Shown here: positions 16,093-25,462 of the stretch, piece after piece | Layout: every line of letters begins with the position of its first letter | Position numbering within the stretch: position 1 is the first letter of the stretch | Source: Paracidovorax valerianellae | GTDB taxonomy: Bacteria > Pseudomonadota > Gammaproteobacteria > Burkholderiales > Burkholderiaceae_C | Direction: 5' to 3' | Length of the DNA stretch: 64,000 nucleotides | Assembly (NCBI RefSeq): GCF_900102625.1 | Contig: NZ_FMZC01000003.1 | Coordinates: 186,001-250,000 of the forward strand | The notes under the pieces: generated by a model | The model's input: the letters and a program-made list of their open reading frames with translations, nothing else | Database searches by the model: none | What the model was told of the DNA's origin: nothing | Translations under genes and position numbers: made by a program

Positions 16093-17346
16093 ATGCCAGA
16101 CGCCTGCCCGCCATCGCCCTGCAAAAGCCACCGCCCCTGGCGGTGGTGCGGGGCCAGTCTTGCCGCATCGGTTGTGGTGCTGACGGCGTGCTCGGGGGTC
16201 GCGCCGCCAGGCCCGCAGCTTTCGTCCACCGGCCTCGCCACGCCACCCGCCCTTCGCCTGATCGGCACCGCCGCCATCGCCGCCGGCACCGAGGTGCTGG
16301 GCACGACGTTCGGCGGTATCTCGGGCATCGACTACGACCCGGCGCAGGGCCGCTGGCTGCTCATCAGCGACGACCGATCGGCCCTGCAGCCGGCCCGCGT
16401 GTACACCGCCACCCTGCGCTACACCGCCACGCACCTGGAGACACCCACGATCACCGGCACCGCGCCGCTGCGCCAGGCCAGCGGCGCGCCCTACCCTTCG
16501 CCACGGCAAGCGAAGCCCGGCGTGGATGTGCCCGACGCCGAAGCGGTGCGCTGGCTGCCGGGCGGGCAGACCTTTCTCTGGACCAGCGAAGGCGACTTCG
16601 CGCGCGGCTTCGGCCCGCAGTGGCGCGAAAGCCAGGCCGATGGCGCCTGGGTGCGCGAACTGCCCCTGCCGGCTGCGTTCGGGCAGGTGCCCGGCTTGCG
16701 GCGCGGCCCGCGCGCCAATGCCACGCTGGAGGGGCTGGCGCTGTCGCCGGATGGCGGCACGGCCTGGCTGGCCATGGAAACCGCATGGATTCAGGATGGC
16801 CCGCGTCCCACGCCGACAGCGCCGGGCGGGCCGGTGCGCATCACGGCGATGGATGTGGCCAGCGGCCGGCCCCTGCGGCAGATCGCCTATGTGCCGGGCG
16901 CGGTGCCGCGCGCGCGGCGCATCCCATGGGGCCCGCAACTCAACGGCGTGAGCGAGGTGCTCGCCGACGGGCCGCACCATCTGCTGGTGCTGGAGCGTGG
17001 CTACAGCGCGGGCGCCGGCTTTTCCGCGCGGCTATACCGCATCGACACGCGCGCAGGCAGCGACACGCTGGCGCTGGACGCGCTCCAGACCGAAGGCGCA
17101 CGCACCCACACCACCGTGCCCAAAACCCTGGTGGCCGATCTGGACCATTTGGGCGCGGGCGCGCTGGACAACCTGGAGGGCATGGCCTGGGGCCCGCCGC
17201 TGGCCGGGGGCGGGCGGGTGATCGTGTTCGTGAGCGACGACAACTTCAATCCCGCGCAGGCCACGCAGTTCATCGCGGCGGAATACCGTGACACTGCCGC
17301 GGTGCCGTCGGCTCCGTCGGCACCGCCCGAGCGAGCCGCGCCATGA
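16093..17346 (+). CDS. Esterase-like activity of phytase family lipoprotein
   Basis: 417 aa. An N-terminal signal with lipobox-like LTAC (C33) predicts a lipoprotein. The body is a phytase-like/esterase-like beta-propeller domain: FGGISGIDYDPAQGRWLLISDDR, then LEGLALSPDGGTAWLAME and LDNLEGMAWGPPL, with the family's repeated GI/GLA...D pattern. The family is named for weak esterase activity and the natural substrate is unknown. It starts 39 bp from the divergently oriented DUF1232 gene and overlaps the next gene (AraC regulator) by 4 bp (ATGA). Confidence 0.85.
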   Translation: MPDACPPSPCKSHRPWRWCGASLAASVVVLTACSGVAPPGPQLSSTGLATPPALRLIGTAAIAAGTEVLGTTFGGISGIDYDPAQGRWLLISDDRSALQPARVYTATLRYTATHLETPTITGTAPLRQASGAPYPSPRQAKPGVDVPDAEAVRWLPGGQTFLWTSEGDFARGFGPQWRESQADGAWVRELPLPAAFGQVPGLRRGPRANATLEGLALSPDGGTAWLAMETAWIQDGPRPTPTAPGGPVRITAMDVASGRPLRQIAYVPGAVPRARRIPWGPQLNGVSEVLADGPHHLLVLERGYSAGAGFSARLYRIDTRAGSDTLALDALQTEGARTHTTVPKTLVADLDHLGAGALDNLEGMAWGPPLAGGGRVIVFVSDDNFNPAQATQFIAAEYRDTAAVPSAPSAPPERAAP

Positions 17347-18203
17347 CCACCGACAGACTGCCCACGCGCCGGGACTGGGTCGTGCAGGCCGGCGACGGCG
17401 AGCACATGCCCTGCATCGAAGCGTATTTCCAGGGCCACGGGTATGCGCCGCACCGGCACGATACGTATGCCATCGGCCGCACGCTGGCAGGCGTGCAGAG
17501 CTTTCGCTACCAGCGCGCGGGGCGCCACAGCCTGCCGGGGCAGAGCATCGTGCTGCACCCGGACGAGCTGCACGACGGCCACGCCGGCACGGGCGAAGGC
17601 TTTCGCTACCGCATGGTGTACCTGCCGCCCACGCTGCTGCAGCCCATGCTGGGCGGGCGGCCGCTGCCGTTCATAGCCGGCGGCATCAGCGACGACCCGC
17701 GGCTGGCGGCGCCCATCCAGGCGCTGCTGCAGCGCATGGACGGCCCGCTCGATCCGCTGCAGGAGCAGGATGCGCTGTTCGACCTGGCACAGGGCCTGTG
17801 CGCGGCAGCCGGCCTGCCAGGCGGCCGGCGGGTGTGCGACCTGCCCGCCGCCGAGCGCGCGCGCCAGTTCCTGCACGATCACCTGCACGCCGCTCAGCCA
17901 GTGACGCTGGCCGATCTGGAGCGCGCCAGCGGCCAGGACCGCTGGCGCCTGTCGCGCGACTTTCGGGCGCTGTACGGCACCAGCCCCTACCGCTACCTGA
18001 CGCTGCGGCGACTGGATCTGGCGCGCACGCTCATGCGCCAGGGCCTGGGCGCGGCGCAGGCGGCCGATGCAGCGGGCTTTTTCGACCAGAGCCACATGAC
18101 GCGGCGGTTCACCCAGGCCTTCGGGGTGCCGCCGGCGCGCTGGGTGCGCATGCAGACCGGCCCTGCGGCAGCGTGCACGATCGTGCAAGACGCGGCGGCT
18201 TGA
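17343..18203 (+). CDS. AraC-family transcriptional regulator
   Basis: 286 aa. The N-terminal AraC-type cupin/ligand-binding part (HRHDTYAIGRTLAGVQSFRYQRAG, residues ~35-60) is followed by a C-terminal pair of helix-turn-helix motifs (~185-280; LADLERASGQDRWRLSRDF and AADAAGFFDQSHMTRRFTQAFGVPP). The first resembles regulators of amino-acid export or sugar use; the inducer cannot be named. The ATGA overlap with the phytase-like lipoprotein gene indicates coupled translation. Confidence 0.9.
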   Translation: MTTDRLPTRRDWVVQAGDGEHMPCIEAYFQGHGYAPHRHDTYAIGRTLAGVQSFRYQRAGRHSLPGQSIVLHPDELHDGHAGTGEGFRYRMVYLPPTLLQPMLGGRPLPFIAGGISDDPRLAAPIQALLQRMDGPLDPLQEQDALFDLAQGLCAAAGLPGGRRVCDLPAAERARQFLHDHLHAAQPVTLADLERASGQDRWRLSRDFRALYGTSPYRYLTLRRLDLARTLMRQGLGAAQAADAAGFFDQSHMTRRFTQAFGVPPARWVRMQTGPAAACTIVQDAAA

Positions 18204-18252
18204 TCGGCCTAACCTGGGCGCTTTCCCACGGTTCAGAAAAGAAAGCCCCTGC

Positions 18253-18669
18253 ATGCCATCCACCGCTACCCCCACCACCCTTGCCCCCACGCCATCGGCC
18301 CGCATTGGCCATGCGCCCATCAACTTCGCGCACAAGTTCTCGCAGATCGATGCGCTGTGGCAGCCCCGTGTGGTCGCCGAGATGAATGACTACCAGTTCA
18401 AGCTGGCCCGCATCGAGGGCGAGTTCATCTGGCACCGCCATGCGGACACCGACGAGGCGTTCATCGTGGTGCAGGGGCGGCTGCGCATCGAGCTGCGCGA
18501 CGGCGACGTGGAACTGAATGCCGGCGAAATGTTCGTGGTGCCCCGCGACACCGAGCACCGGCCTTGCGCGTTGGGCGAGGTCTGGCTGATGCTGGTGGAG
18601 CCGCGCGGCGTGGTGAACACGGGCGACAGCGGGGGCGAGCGCACGGCACCGAACGATCGGTGGCTGTAG
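18253..18669 (+). CDS. Cupin domain protein
   Basis: 138 aa, single cupin fold with metal-binding motif 1 (FIWHRHADTDEAFIVVQGRL, residues ~59-80; two His and a Glu) and motif 2 (GEMFVVPRDTEHRPCA). Such one-domain cupins may be isomerases or metal-binding proteins; no reaction can be assigned. It begins 49 bp after the AraC-family gene and could be in the same transcript. Confidence 0.85.
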   Translation: MPSTATPTTLAPTPSARIGHAPINFAHKFSQIDALWQPRVVAEMNDYQFKLARIEGEFIWHRHADTDEAFIVVQGRLRIELRDGDVELNAGEMFVVPRDTEHRPCALGEVWLMLVEPRGVVNTGDSGGERTAPNDRWL

Positions 18670-18763
18670 CAGCGCCGGCGCCAGGCGCAGCATGGCCCGC
18701 GGCGCCCCCGGGGCTCTGCCGGGTGCGCGGCGGGTGCTTGGGCACTTGGGGTACAACCGGCGC

Positions 18764-19417
18764 ATGAAAGTGAAGTCCTTCCAGGATCTCCAGCCGATGC
18801 GCCAGGCCCTGGCAGAGGCGGCCGAGCGCGAGGCGCGGCTGCTGCGCGAGCGGCAGGAGGCCGCGCGCCGTGCGCGGGCCGAGCTGATGCTGTTCGAGAA
18901 CGCCGTCGGCCCTGTGCAGAGCCTGCGCGGCCAGCACGACCGTCGCTGGCACCTGCCCCAGCCGCCCGAGCCGCTGCCCGTGCAGCGCGAGCTGGACGAA
19001 GAGCGCGTGCTGATGGAATCCATCAGCGACGAGTTCGACGTGACGACGCTGCTGGATGTGGACGACCAGATGAGCTACCGGCGCAGCGGCATCGGCCCCG
19101 AGGTGACGCGCCGGCTGCGCGCGGGCCACTGGAGCATTCAGCGCCAGCTCGACCTGCACGGCCTGCGCACCGACGAGGCGCGCGAGGCGCTGGGCGAGTT
19201 CATCCGACTGGCGCACCGCACCGGCCTGCGCTGCGTGCGCGTGGTGCATGGCAAGGGGCTAGGGTCGCCCGGCAAGACACCGGTGCTCAAAGGACGCGTG
19301 CAAAGCTGGCTGGTGCAAAAGAAAGAGGTGCTGGCCTTCGTGCAGGCCCGGCCCGCCGAAGGCGGCGCGGGTGCGCTGGTGGTGCTGCTGCAGCCGGTGC
19401 AGCGGCGGGCGCACTGA
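18764..19417 (+). CDS. Smr domain protein (putative nuclease)
   Basis: 217 aa. The N-terminal ~60 residues form a charged coiled coil (AEREARLLRERQEAARRARAE). The C-terminal Smr domain (~125-210) shows the LDLHGLRTDEAREAL and VRVVHGKGLGS motifs. Smr domains relate to the MutS2 C-terminus and to RNA/DNA nicking endonucleases of the YdaL/SmrA type. ATG at 18764 chosen from the MKVKSFQDL start of the coiled coil. Confidence 0.88.
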   Translation: MKVKSFQDLQPMRQALAEAAEREARLLRERQEAARRARAELMLFENAVGPVQSLRGQHDRRWHLPQPPEPLPVQRELDEERVLMESISDEFDVTTLLDVDDQMSYRRSGIGPEVTRRLRAGHWSIQRQLDLHGLRTDEAREALGEFIRLAHRTGLRCVRVVHGKGLGSPGKTPVLKGRVQSWLVQKKEVLAFVQARPAEGGAGALVVLLQPVQRRAH

Positions 19418-19429
19418 GCCGCTTTTGGT

Positions 19430-21010
19430 TCAGGCACTCCGGTGGCGCTGCCCCGGCGCCATTCCCGACGTCGTTCCCGACGTCGTTCCCGGCACCAGTC
19501 CCCGCATCTCCACCCGCACCGCCAGGCCCTTGAGGCCGTCGCTCTTGCCCAGGTGCAGGCCGCCCCGGTAGGCCTGAACGATCTGGCTCGCGATGGCCAG
19601 CCCCAGGCCGCTGCCCTGCACCGATTCATCGAACCGCAGGCCGCGCTGCCCGGCGGCCTGCAGTTGCTCGGCCGTCATGCCGGGGCCGTCGTCTTCGATG
19701 TCCAGGCGCAGGCTCGCGTGCTCGGCGCCCTCCTCCACCGCCATGCCCACCGCCAGGGTCAGCCGCACGTGCGATGCGGCCCATTTGCCGGCGTTGTCCA
19801 GCAGATTGCCCAGCACCTCTTCCAGGTCGGCGCGCTCGCCGCGCCACCGCAGCGGGCCCGGGGCGTGGTCCTGCAGGGTCCAGTCCAGCGTTTGTGCGGC
19901 ATGCAGGCGCCGCATCATGTGCAGGACCTGCGACGCGCATTCCCGCACGTCCACCGCCTGGCCCGTGGCGCCGGGATGGGCGTGCAGCGCGTCGCTCAAG
20001 GTGCGGCCCTGGTAGCGATCGACCAGCTGGGCCATCGCATCGACCTGCTGCTGCACTTCAGCGCTGGGCACGTGGGGCTGGGCGCTGGCCTGCGCGCTCA
20101 GCAGGGCCAGGGGTTTCTTGAGGGCGTGGTTCAGGTCCACGGCGTGGGCGCGGGCGCGGGCCACCACATGCGCGTTGTGTGCGAGCAGGCTGGCCAGTTC
20201 GTTCTGCAAGGGCTGCAGGTCGCGCCCGGTGGGTGCGGCTAAATGTTCGGCCAGGTGCTCCGCCACGTTGGGGCCCTGGCCCTGCGGGGCCCGCAGGGCG
20301 GCCAGCAGTGCCTCCAGCCGCCGCAGCGGCGCAAGGCCCACGCGCACCTGCAGCCACGCCAGGCCGCCGGCCAGCAGCATCAGCATCAGTCCGGCCAGCA
20401 CCAGGGTGCGGTCGATCTGCCGCAGGCTGCCCTGCAACTGCGCGGCGGGCCCGTACACGGTGAGATTCACCGGCGCGGGCGGCTGGCCCAGGGTGATCGG
20501 CACGGTCAGCGCCAGCAGGGGCTCCTGCAGCGGCCCGGTGGCCAGGTGCAGCACTTCGGAGCCGCGCACGGGCTCCGGCTCGATGGGCAGGCGGTCCATG
20601 TCCCACAGCGACCGCGAGCGCAGCACTTCGCCGCCCGCGGCCGCACGCCAGTACCAGCCGGCGTAGATGGCGCTGAATTCGTCCGCCCCGCCGGAGGCTT
20701 CGCGCAGCTCGCCCACCGGGCCTTGCTGCAGCCGCGCGCCCACGCGCTGGGCCTTTTCGCGCAGCACCTGCTCGAAGCCGCCCAGCAGGCTCTGCTCCAT
20801 CTGCCCGCGCAGCCACAGCCCTCCCGCAGCCACCAGCAGCAGCATGGGGACCAGCGCCAGCACCGCGATGCGCGTTGCCATGGGCCACTGGGCGAGCGCC
20901 AGCGCCCAGGCGGAAAAGCCCCGGGCCGGTGGCGCGGCCGGGGCCGGTGTGGGCGATGGAGCGTTGGCCGATGAAGCGCCGCCGCTCGGGCCGGGTTCGC
21001 CGGGCGTCAT
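19430..21010 (-). CDS. Two-component sensor histidine kinase
   Basis: 526 aa. Pro/Ala-rich cytosolic N-terminus, TM1 (~47-68; IAVLALVPMLLLVAAGGLWL), periplasmic sensor region (~70-220) and TM2 (~222-245). The HAMP/dimerisation part has an unusual H-box (DLNHALKKPLALL, with K-K-P where S/R-T-P is usual), followed by the N box (GNLLDNAGKWA), G1 (DDGPGM) and G2 (GSGLGLAIASQI). The PhoQ-like ALKKPL H-box fits the PhoQ/BasS-related group. The C-terminus ends in a short GTTSGTTSG repeat. Last gene of PepSY-regulator-kinase unit. Confidence 0.92.
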   Translation of the reverse strand: MTPGEPGPSGGASSANAPSPTPAPAAPPARGFSAWALALAQWPMATRIAVLALVPMLLLVAAGGLWLRGQMEQSLLGGFEQVLREKAQRVGARLQQGPVGELREASGGADEFSAIYAGWYWRAAAGGEVLRSRSLWDMDRLPIEPEPVRGSEVLHLATGPLQEPLLALTVPITLGQPPAPVNLTVYGPAAQLQGSLRQIDRTLVLAGLMLMLLAGGLAWLQVRVGLAPLRRLEALLAALRAPQGQGPNVAEHLAEHLAAPTGRDLQPLQNELASLLAHNAHVVARARAHAVDLNHALKKPLALLSAQASAQPHVPSAEVQQQVDAMAQLVDRYQGRTLSDALHAHPGATGQAVDVRECASQVLHMMRRLHAAQTLDWTLQDHAPGPLRWRGERADLEEVLGNLLDNAGKWAASHVRLTLAVGMAVEEGAEHASLRLDIEDDGPGMTAEQLQAAGQRGLRFDESVQGSGLGLAIASQIVQAYRGGLHLGKSDGLKGLAVRVEMRGLVPGTTSGTTSGMAPGQRHRSA

Positions 21011-21029
21011 TGCGGGCCGGTGCGGCGCA

Positions 21030-21704
21030 TCACTCCGCCACCTCGGGAAAAACCAGCCGAAAGCCCTGGCCGCGCTCGGTCACCAGTTGCGGCGCCCCGC
21101 CGAGCTTTCGTCGGATGCGGCCGATCAGCACATCCAGCGTGTTCGAGTCGGGGTCGAGATCGCGCGCGTACACGTGCTCGCTGATGTCGGTGCGCGTGAG
21201 CAGCTTGCCCGGGTGGTGCATGAAGTACGCGAGGATCTTGTGCTCCTGCGCGGTGAGCTGCAGGCCCTGCCCCTGCAGCGAGAAGCGGCCCTGCACCACG
21301 TCGTATTCCAGCGGCCCGGCCCGCAGCACGGCGGCGGCCGAGCCGGCGGTGCGGCGCAGCATGGCGCGAAGGCGCAGCACCACCTCGTCCATCAGGAACG
21401 GCTTGGTCAGGTAGTCGTCGGCGCCTGCATTGAAGCCCGCGACCTTGTCGCTCCAGCGGTTGCGGGCGGTGAGCACCAGCACGGGCCAGCCGCGGCCCGC
21501 CTCGCGCCAGTCCCGCAGCACGCTCAGGCCGTCTTTCAGCGGCAGCCCCAGGTCCAGCACGGCGGCGCTGTAGGCCTCGGCACTGCCGGCGAAGGAGGCG
21601 GCCTCGCCGTCATGCTCGACGTCCACGGCGAACCCTGCGGCTTCCAGCGCCGTGCGCAGTTGCGCGGCCAGCGCTGCATCGTCTTCCACGACCAGGATGC
21701 GCAT
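21030..21704 (-). CDS. OmpR/PhoP-family response regulator
   Basis: 224 aa. Receiver domain with phospho-acceptor D51 (AVLDLGLP), T79 and K101 (TKPF), followed by an OmpR-type winged helix (LTAQEHKILAYFMHHPGKLLTRTDI ... LIGRIRRKLG). Paired with the kinase 20 bp downstream. Its start overlaps the stop of the upstream PepSY gene by one base (TGATG type), so all three are translated from one mRNA. It likely controls its own operon and the divergent PepSY gene, as known for related systems; this is inference. Confidence 0.95.
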   Translation of the reverse strand: MRILVVEDDAALAAQLRTALEAAGFAVDVEHDGEAASFAGSAEAYSAAVLDLGLPLKDGLSVLRDWREAGRGWPVLVLTARNRWSDKVAGFNAGADDYLTKPFLMDEVVLRLRAMLRRTAGSAAAVLRAGPLEYDVVQGRFSLQGQGLQLTAQEHKILAYFMHHPGKLLTRTDISEHVYARDLDPDSNTLDVLIGRIRRKLGGAPQLVTERGQGFRLVFPEVAE

Positions 21705-22441
21705 CAGTCGTCCGCCTTTCGCCGGATCACTTCGAGGGTGACGGCATCCACTTCCAGTTCCAGCTTGAAGCCGTTGGGCTGCTGCAGCTCCACGCTGTAG
21801 TAGGCGCGGCGCCGGTGGTCGGTTTCCAGTTCCACTTCCAGCACCAGCCCCGAAAAGCGCGGCTGCAGCGATTCGAGCACCGCGTCCATGGACTTGGTCG
21901 CCGCCGGCGCGGCAGCGGCCTGCGGCGGGTGAAGCACCTCGCCGGTGTTCACATCCACCAACAACTTCAACTCGCCAGCGGGCCGGTCCGACAGCTTGAC
22001 CTCGTACACGGCCTTGCCTTGCGCGTCGCGCTCGAACTCGGCATTCACCACGCGCGAGCCGTAGCGCTGCTCCAGCTGCCGGATGTACTTCGCCATCTGC
22101 GCCAGCGTGACGGGCTGCGTGGGGCCGTCGCGCTCTTGCGCCACCACGGAGCCGGTCGCCGCGTCCACCAGCACTTCGCGCTTGTTGCCCCGCGCATCGA
22201 TGACGGTGATCTCGTAGCGCAGCTCGCCCTTTCGCCCGCGCTTGCTTTCGACATCGATGACGCGGCCCGCGTACTGGCGGCTGATGTCCGCAATGATGCT
22301 GTTCAGGGGTTTGAGCTGGCCGTTGAGCACGCCGCGCCGCGCGGCGTCCTGCTCGGCCGCTGGTGCCTGCACGCACGCCAGCGCCACCGCCAGGCAGGCG
22401 GCGGCCCGCAGCGGTGAGAGGCCCAGGGTCCGGTTTTTCAT
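21704..22441 (-). CDS. PepSY domain periplasmic protein
   Basis: 245 aa with a signal peptide (AACLAVALACVQAPAAEQ). Three PepSY-like units each follow the pattern (I/V)...G.V.....E...G...YE(I/V)......G...E(V/L)LVDA.TG. They are centred near residues 50-90, 115-160 and 190-240. Periplasmic proteins of this kind often bind metals or modulate a neighbouring sensor kinase. First gene of the operon with a response regulator and a kinase, so a sensory accessory role is plausible. Confidence 0.85.
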   Translation of the reverse strand: MKNRTLGLSPLRAAACLAVALACVQAPAAEQDAARRGVLNGQLKPLNSIIADISRQYAGRVIDVESKRGRKGELRYEITVIDARGNKREVLVDAATGSVVAQERDGPTQPVTLAQMAKYIRQLEQRYGSRVVNAEFERDAQGKAVYEVKLSDRPAGELKLLVDVNTGEVLHPPQAAAAPAATKSMDAVLESLQPRFSGLVLEVELETDHRRRAYYSVELQQPNGFKLELEVDAVTLEVIRRKADD

Positions 22442-22577
22442 CGCGGGATTATTGCCGGCGCGGTTAAACGGCCCGTGAACGGGCGCTTCATGGAAGGTTT
22501 AGGAACGGTTGCGCACACTGCCCCCAGTTCTTGCAAATCACCGCAACCACCACCGCAACCCCGAAAGGAAAAGCACC

Positions 22578-23225
22578 ATGAAAAAGACCGCCGTGACCCT
22601 GGCCATCGCCGCTGCTGCCGCCGTATCCGCCATCCCTTCCATGGCATGGGCGCTCACCGCCCAGGAAGCCGCCAACGTGATCACGCAGCACCAGTACGTG
22701 GCGCCGCAAGACCTGCAAAAGCAGTACGGCTACTGGAGCGCCGACGCGGTCGCCCTCGACGGCCTGCGCGTGGACGTGCTGGTCAATGACGCGGACGGCA
22801 GCCTCACCACCGTGCGCAAGAGCGACATCGGCGGCGCGCTGCCCAGCGTGGACCAGGTAGCGCAGGCGCTGCGCGCCAAGGGCTTCAACTTCGTGTACGA
22901 CGTGGAACTGGACGACGGCTTCTGGGAAGCCAAGGCACGCCAGTCCGCCACCCAGGGCGACAAGGTGGAGTTCGTGCTGCACCCCGTCACGCTGGAAGTG
23001 CTGAGCCAGGTGGGCCGCAGCGGCGGCACCGTCAACAACCAGCCGGTGCTGAGCGCCGACCAGGTGATGCAGGCCCTGCAGCAGGCCGGCTACACCCGCG
23101 TGCACGGCCTTGAGTACGAAGACGGTTACTGGGAAGCCGAGGCCACCAACATGGCCAACCTGAACATGGAACTGCGCGTGGAGCCCACCACCGGCAAGGT
23201 GCTGAGCGAACGGCTGGACGACTGA
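22578..23225 (+). CDS. PepSY domain periplasmic protein (divergent)
   Basis: 215 aa, with a clear signal peptide cleaved near MAWA (residue ~24). Two PepSY repeats (~80-140 and ~150-213), each with YDVELDDGFWEAKA/GLEYEDGYWEAEA, i.e. a W-E-A motif. Good ribosome binding site AAAGGAA 6 bp before the ATG at 22578. It is divergent from the PepSY/two-component operon with a 136-bp shared intergenic region and is the likely target gene of that regulator. A terminator follows. Confidence 0.85.
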   Translation: MKKTAVTLAIAAAAAVSAIPSMAWALTAQEAANVITQHQYVAPQDLQKQYGYWSADAVALDGLRVDVLVNDADGSLTTVRKSDIGGALPSVDQVAQALRAKGFNFVYDVELDDGFWEAKARQSATQGDKVEFVLHPVTLEVLSQVGRSGGTVNNQPVLSADQVMQALQQAGYTRVHGLEYEDGYWEAEATNMANLNMELRVEPTTGKVLSERLDD

Positions 23226-23264
23226 CGTTGCAGGCGGGCTGCAGCCTGAGCCCTTCGCAAAGCA

Positions 23265-23303
23265 TCAGGCCCTGGCATGCATCGCATCCAGGGCCTGAAG
23301 TCT
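23265..23303 (+). terminator. Rho-independent terminator
   Basis: Perfect 11-bp stem TCAGGCCCTGG / CCAGGGCCTGA (23265-23275 and 23288-23298) with a 12-base loop, followed by AGTCTTTT. Ends the PepSY gene; lies 39 bp beyond its stop. It may also serve the converging cpdB gene. Confidence 0.75.
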
Positions 23304-23364
23304 TTTGCGCAGCAGCCTGCGGGGCCTGCCGCTGCGCCGGGGACGCCGCGTTACCGAACGCGGG

Positions 23365-25431
23365 TTATTTGGAGAGGTCCAGCCGGTACTTGGACGTGCC
23401 CTTGCCCGAGCCGTCGTCCGCCGCCATCAGCGTGATGCTCGTCAGGCCCGCGGCCTGCGCCACCGGCAGCGCGTTGGCGCCGGAGCTGAACACCACCGGG
23501 CCGGCCGTGGCCACCTTGGTGAAGCGCCAGCTCTTGGCCGCGCCGTTGGCTGCGCGGGTCACGTTGGCGTTCTTGCGGATGTAGTCGATCACCACATCGC
23601 GGTTGGCGTCCGGCGAGGCCCAGATGGTGCCCGAGCCATCCAGCTTGTCGATGAAGCTCTTGCCGCTGGTGGCGCGGTAGTTGTTCGTGGCGATCACGAA
23701 CTCCTGCGCCGGGTTGATGGGCTGGCCCTTGTACGACAGGTTCTTGATGCGGCGGCCCACCGGCTGGGTCACGTCGATCTCGTACTGCACGTCGGCCGTG
23801 GTGAACATGTCGAAGTTGTAGCCGGGGAAGGTGCTGACGAGCTGCTGCTCGGCGGTCTTGGCCGGATCGATCTGGTTGAAGCGCTTGGCAGCGGCTTCGA
23901 GCCAGCCCTGGATGTCGGCGCCGTTCACCTTCACCGCGTACACGGTGTTGGGGTACAGGTACAGGTCAGCGGCGCTGTAGATCGCCAGCGGGCCGGTGGC
24001 CACGTCGGTGTAGTCGGCCCCGCCCTGGAAGCCCGACTTGAACGGCGCGCTCACCGACAGCACGGGCAGCTGCGCGTACTGCGGCAGGTTGGCGGCCACA
24101 TAGGCCGCCACGTAGTCGCGCTGGGCCTGGTTCACGATCTGGATCGCGCCCGGGTCGCCCACGTCGGCGAAGAGCGTGCTCATGCGGAAGTCGGTGCTGC
24201 CGATGGGCGTCTTCACGTAGTTGATGGCGGCCTGGTGCTGCGTTTCGATCAGCGGCGCCACGCTCGGGTCGGCGTCCACGTACACCGTGGCGCCCGAGGC
24301 GTTCTTGCCCTGGATGTTGCGCAGCTCGCTCTTGGTGGCGGTCTTATCCACCGCCCAGGCCTTGCCGTCCCATTTGAGGGCCAGCTGGATCACGCCCAGC
24401 GACTTGCCCCACGAGCTGGCCATCACGGCGGGCACGCCGTTGATGGTGCCGGCCTTGTTGTCCACGCCGGCCTGGGTGTAGGCAGGCGCTGCGGCGGTGT
24501 CGGGGAACACGCTGTGCTGGTGGCCCATGACCATGGCGTCGATGCCCGCCACCTTGGACAGGTACAGGCCCGGGTTCTCCATGGTGGCCGAGTAGGTGCC
24601 CGAATCGAGCCCGCCGTGCAGCAGCGCCACGACGATGTCGGCGCCCTTGGCGCGCATTTCCGGCACGTATTTCTGCGCGGATTCGACGGCGCCTTCGGTG
24701 TACACCTTGCCGTCGAGGTAGCGCTTGTCCCAGTTCATGATGCCGGGCGTGGTGAAGCCGATCACGCCCACCTTGATGGGCAGCTTGACCTCTTTGCCGT
24801 CCGCGCCCTTGGAGACCAGCGTGCGCTCCAGGATCGTGTAGGGCTGCACCAGCGGCTTCTTGGTCTTGTTGCTGTACACGTTGGCCAGCACGGCGGGGTA
24901 GCCGGCGCCGGCGCACTTCTGTGCGGCATCGACGCCATCGACTTCCATGCCGCCGCCCAGCACCTGATTGAGGAACGGCAGGCCGTAGTTGAATTCGTGG
25001 TTGCCCAGCGTGCCGGCATCGAAGCCGAGGGCGCCCATGGCCTTGTACATCGACAGCTGCTGCGTGCAGGGAATGGCCTTCACCACCGCCTCGTAGTCGG
25101 CCAGCGCCGTGCCCTGGATGGTGTCGCCGTTATCGACCAGCAGCGTGTTGGCGAACTCCTTGCGCGCCTGGCGCACCAGCGTGGCCGTGCGCTCGAAGCC
25201 GTAGCTCTTGTCTTCGGCGAGCTTGAAGTAGTCGTAGCTGCGCACGTTGAAGTGCAGGTCGGTCGTCTCCAGCACGGCCAGCGTGGCGGTGGCGCCGGCG
25301 TTGGTGTTGCTGTCGCCGTCGCTGCCTCCGCAGGCAGCCAGCAGGGCGGCGGCCGCGATCGCGGTGAGGGCAGTGAGCGTGGTCCGGCGGGTGGCCGGCG
25401 AGAGGTCTTGGTGTCGGAGGATGTCCAGCAT
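23365..25431 (-). CDS. cpdB: 2',3'-cyclic-nucleotide 2'-phosphodiesterase/3'-nucleotidase (CpdB-like)
   Basis: 688 aa; the lipobox-like LAAC (C34) suggests a lipoprotein rather than soluble periplasmic CpdB. The metallophosphatase domain carries TTDLH, NGDTIQGT, GNHEFNYG, LLHGGLD and GHQHSVF, all metal-site motifs. A 5'-nucleotidase C-terminal domain follows, with NNYRATSGKSF and a substrate-stacking aromatic region. It hydrolyses 2',3'-cyclic nucleotides and 3'-nucleotides outside the inner membrane for nucleoside and phosphate scavenging. The start at 25431 is chosen because the hydrophobic signal follows at once; the in-frame extension upstream is low-complexity. Confidence 0.9.
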   Translation of the reverse strand: MLDILRHQDLSPATRRTTLTALTAIAAAALLAACGGSDGDSNTNAGATATLAVLETTDLHFNVRSYDYFKLAEDKSYGFERTATLVRQARKEFANTLLVDNGDTIQGTALADYEAVVKAIPCTQQLSMYKAMGALGFDAGTLGNHEFNYGLPFLNQVLGGGMEVDGVDAAQKCAGAGYPAVLANVYSNKTKKPLVQPYTILERTLVSKGADGKEVKLPIKVGVIGFTTPGIMNWDKRYLDGKVYTEGAVESAQKYVPEMRAKGADIVVALLHGGLDSGTYSATMENPGLYLSKVAGIDAMVMGHQHSVFPDTAAAPAYTQAGVDNKAGTINGVPAVMASSWGKSLGVIQLALKWDGKAWAVDKTATKSELRNIQGKNASGATVYVDADPSVAPLIETQHQAAINYVKTPIGSTDFRMSTLFADVGDPGAIQIVNQAQRDYVAAYVAANLPQYAQLPVLSVSAPFKSGFQGGADYTDVATGPLAIYSAADLYLYPNTVYAVKVNGADIQGWLEAAAKRFNQIDPAKTAEQQLVSTFPGYNFDMFTTADVQYEIDVTQPVGRRIKNLSYKGQPINPAQEFVIATNNYRATSGKSFIDKLDGSGTIWASPDANRDVVIDYIRKNANVTRAANGAAKSWRFTKVATAGPVVFSSGANALPVAQAAGLTSITLMAADDGSGKGTSKYRLDLSK

Positions 25432-25462
25432 GCAATGGCCTGGGTGGTGGGGTAAAGGCGTG

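Noticed and set aside
23305-25455. 716-codon plus-strand frame opposite cpdB
   Set aside because: Antisense shadow of cpdB; the cpdB metallophosphatase motifs are in the minus strand.
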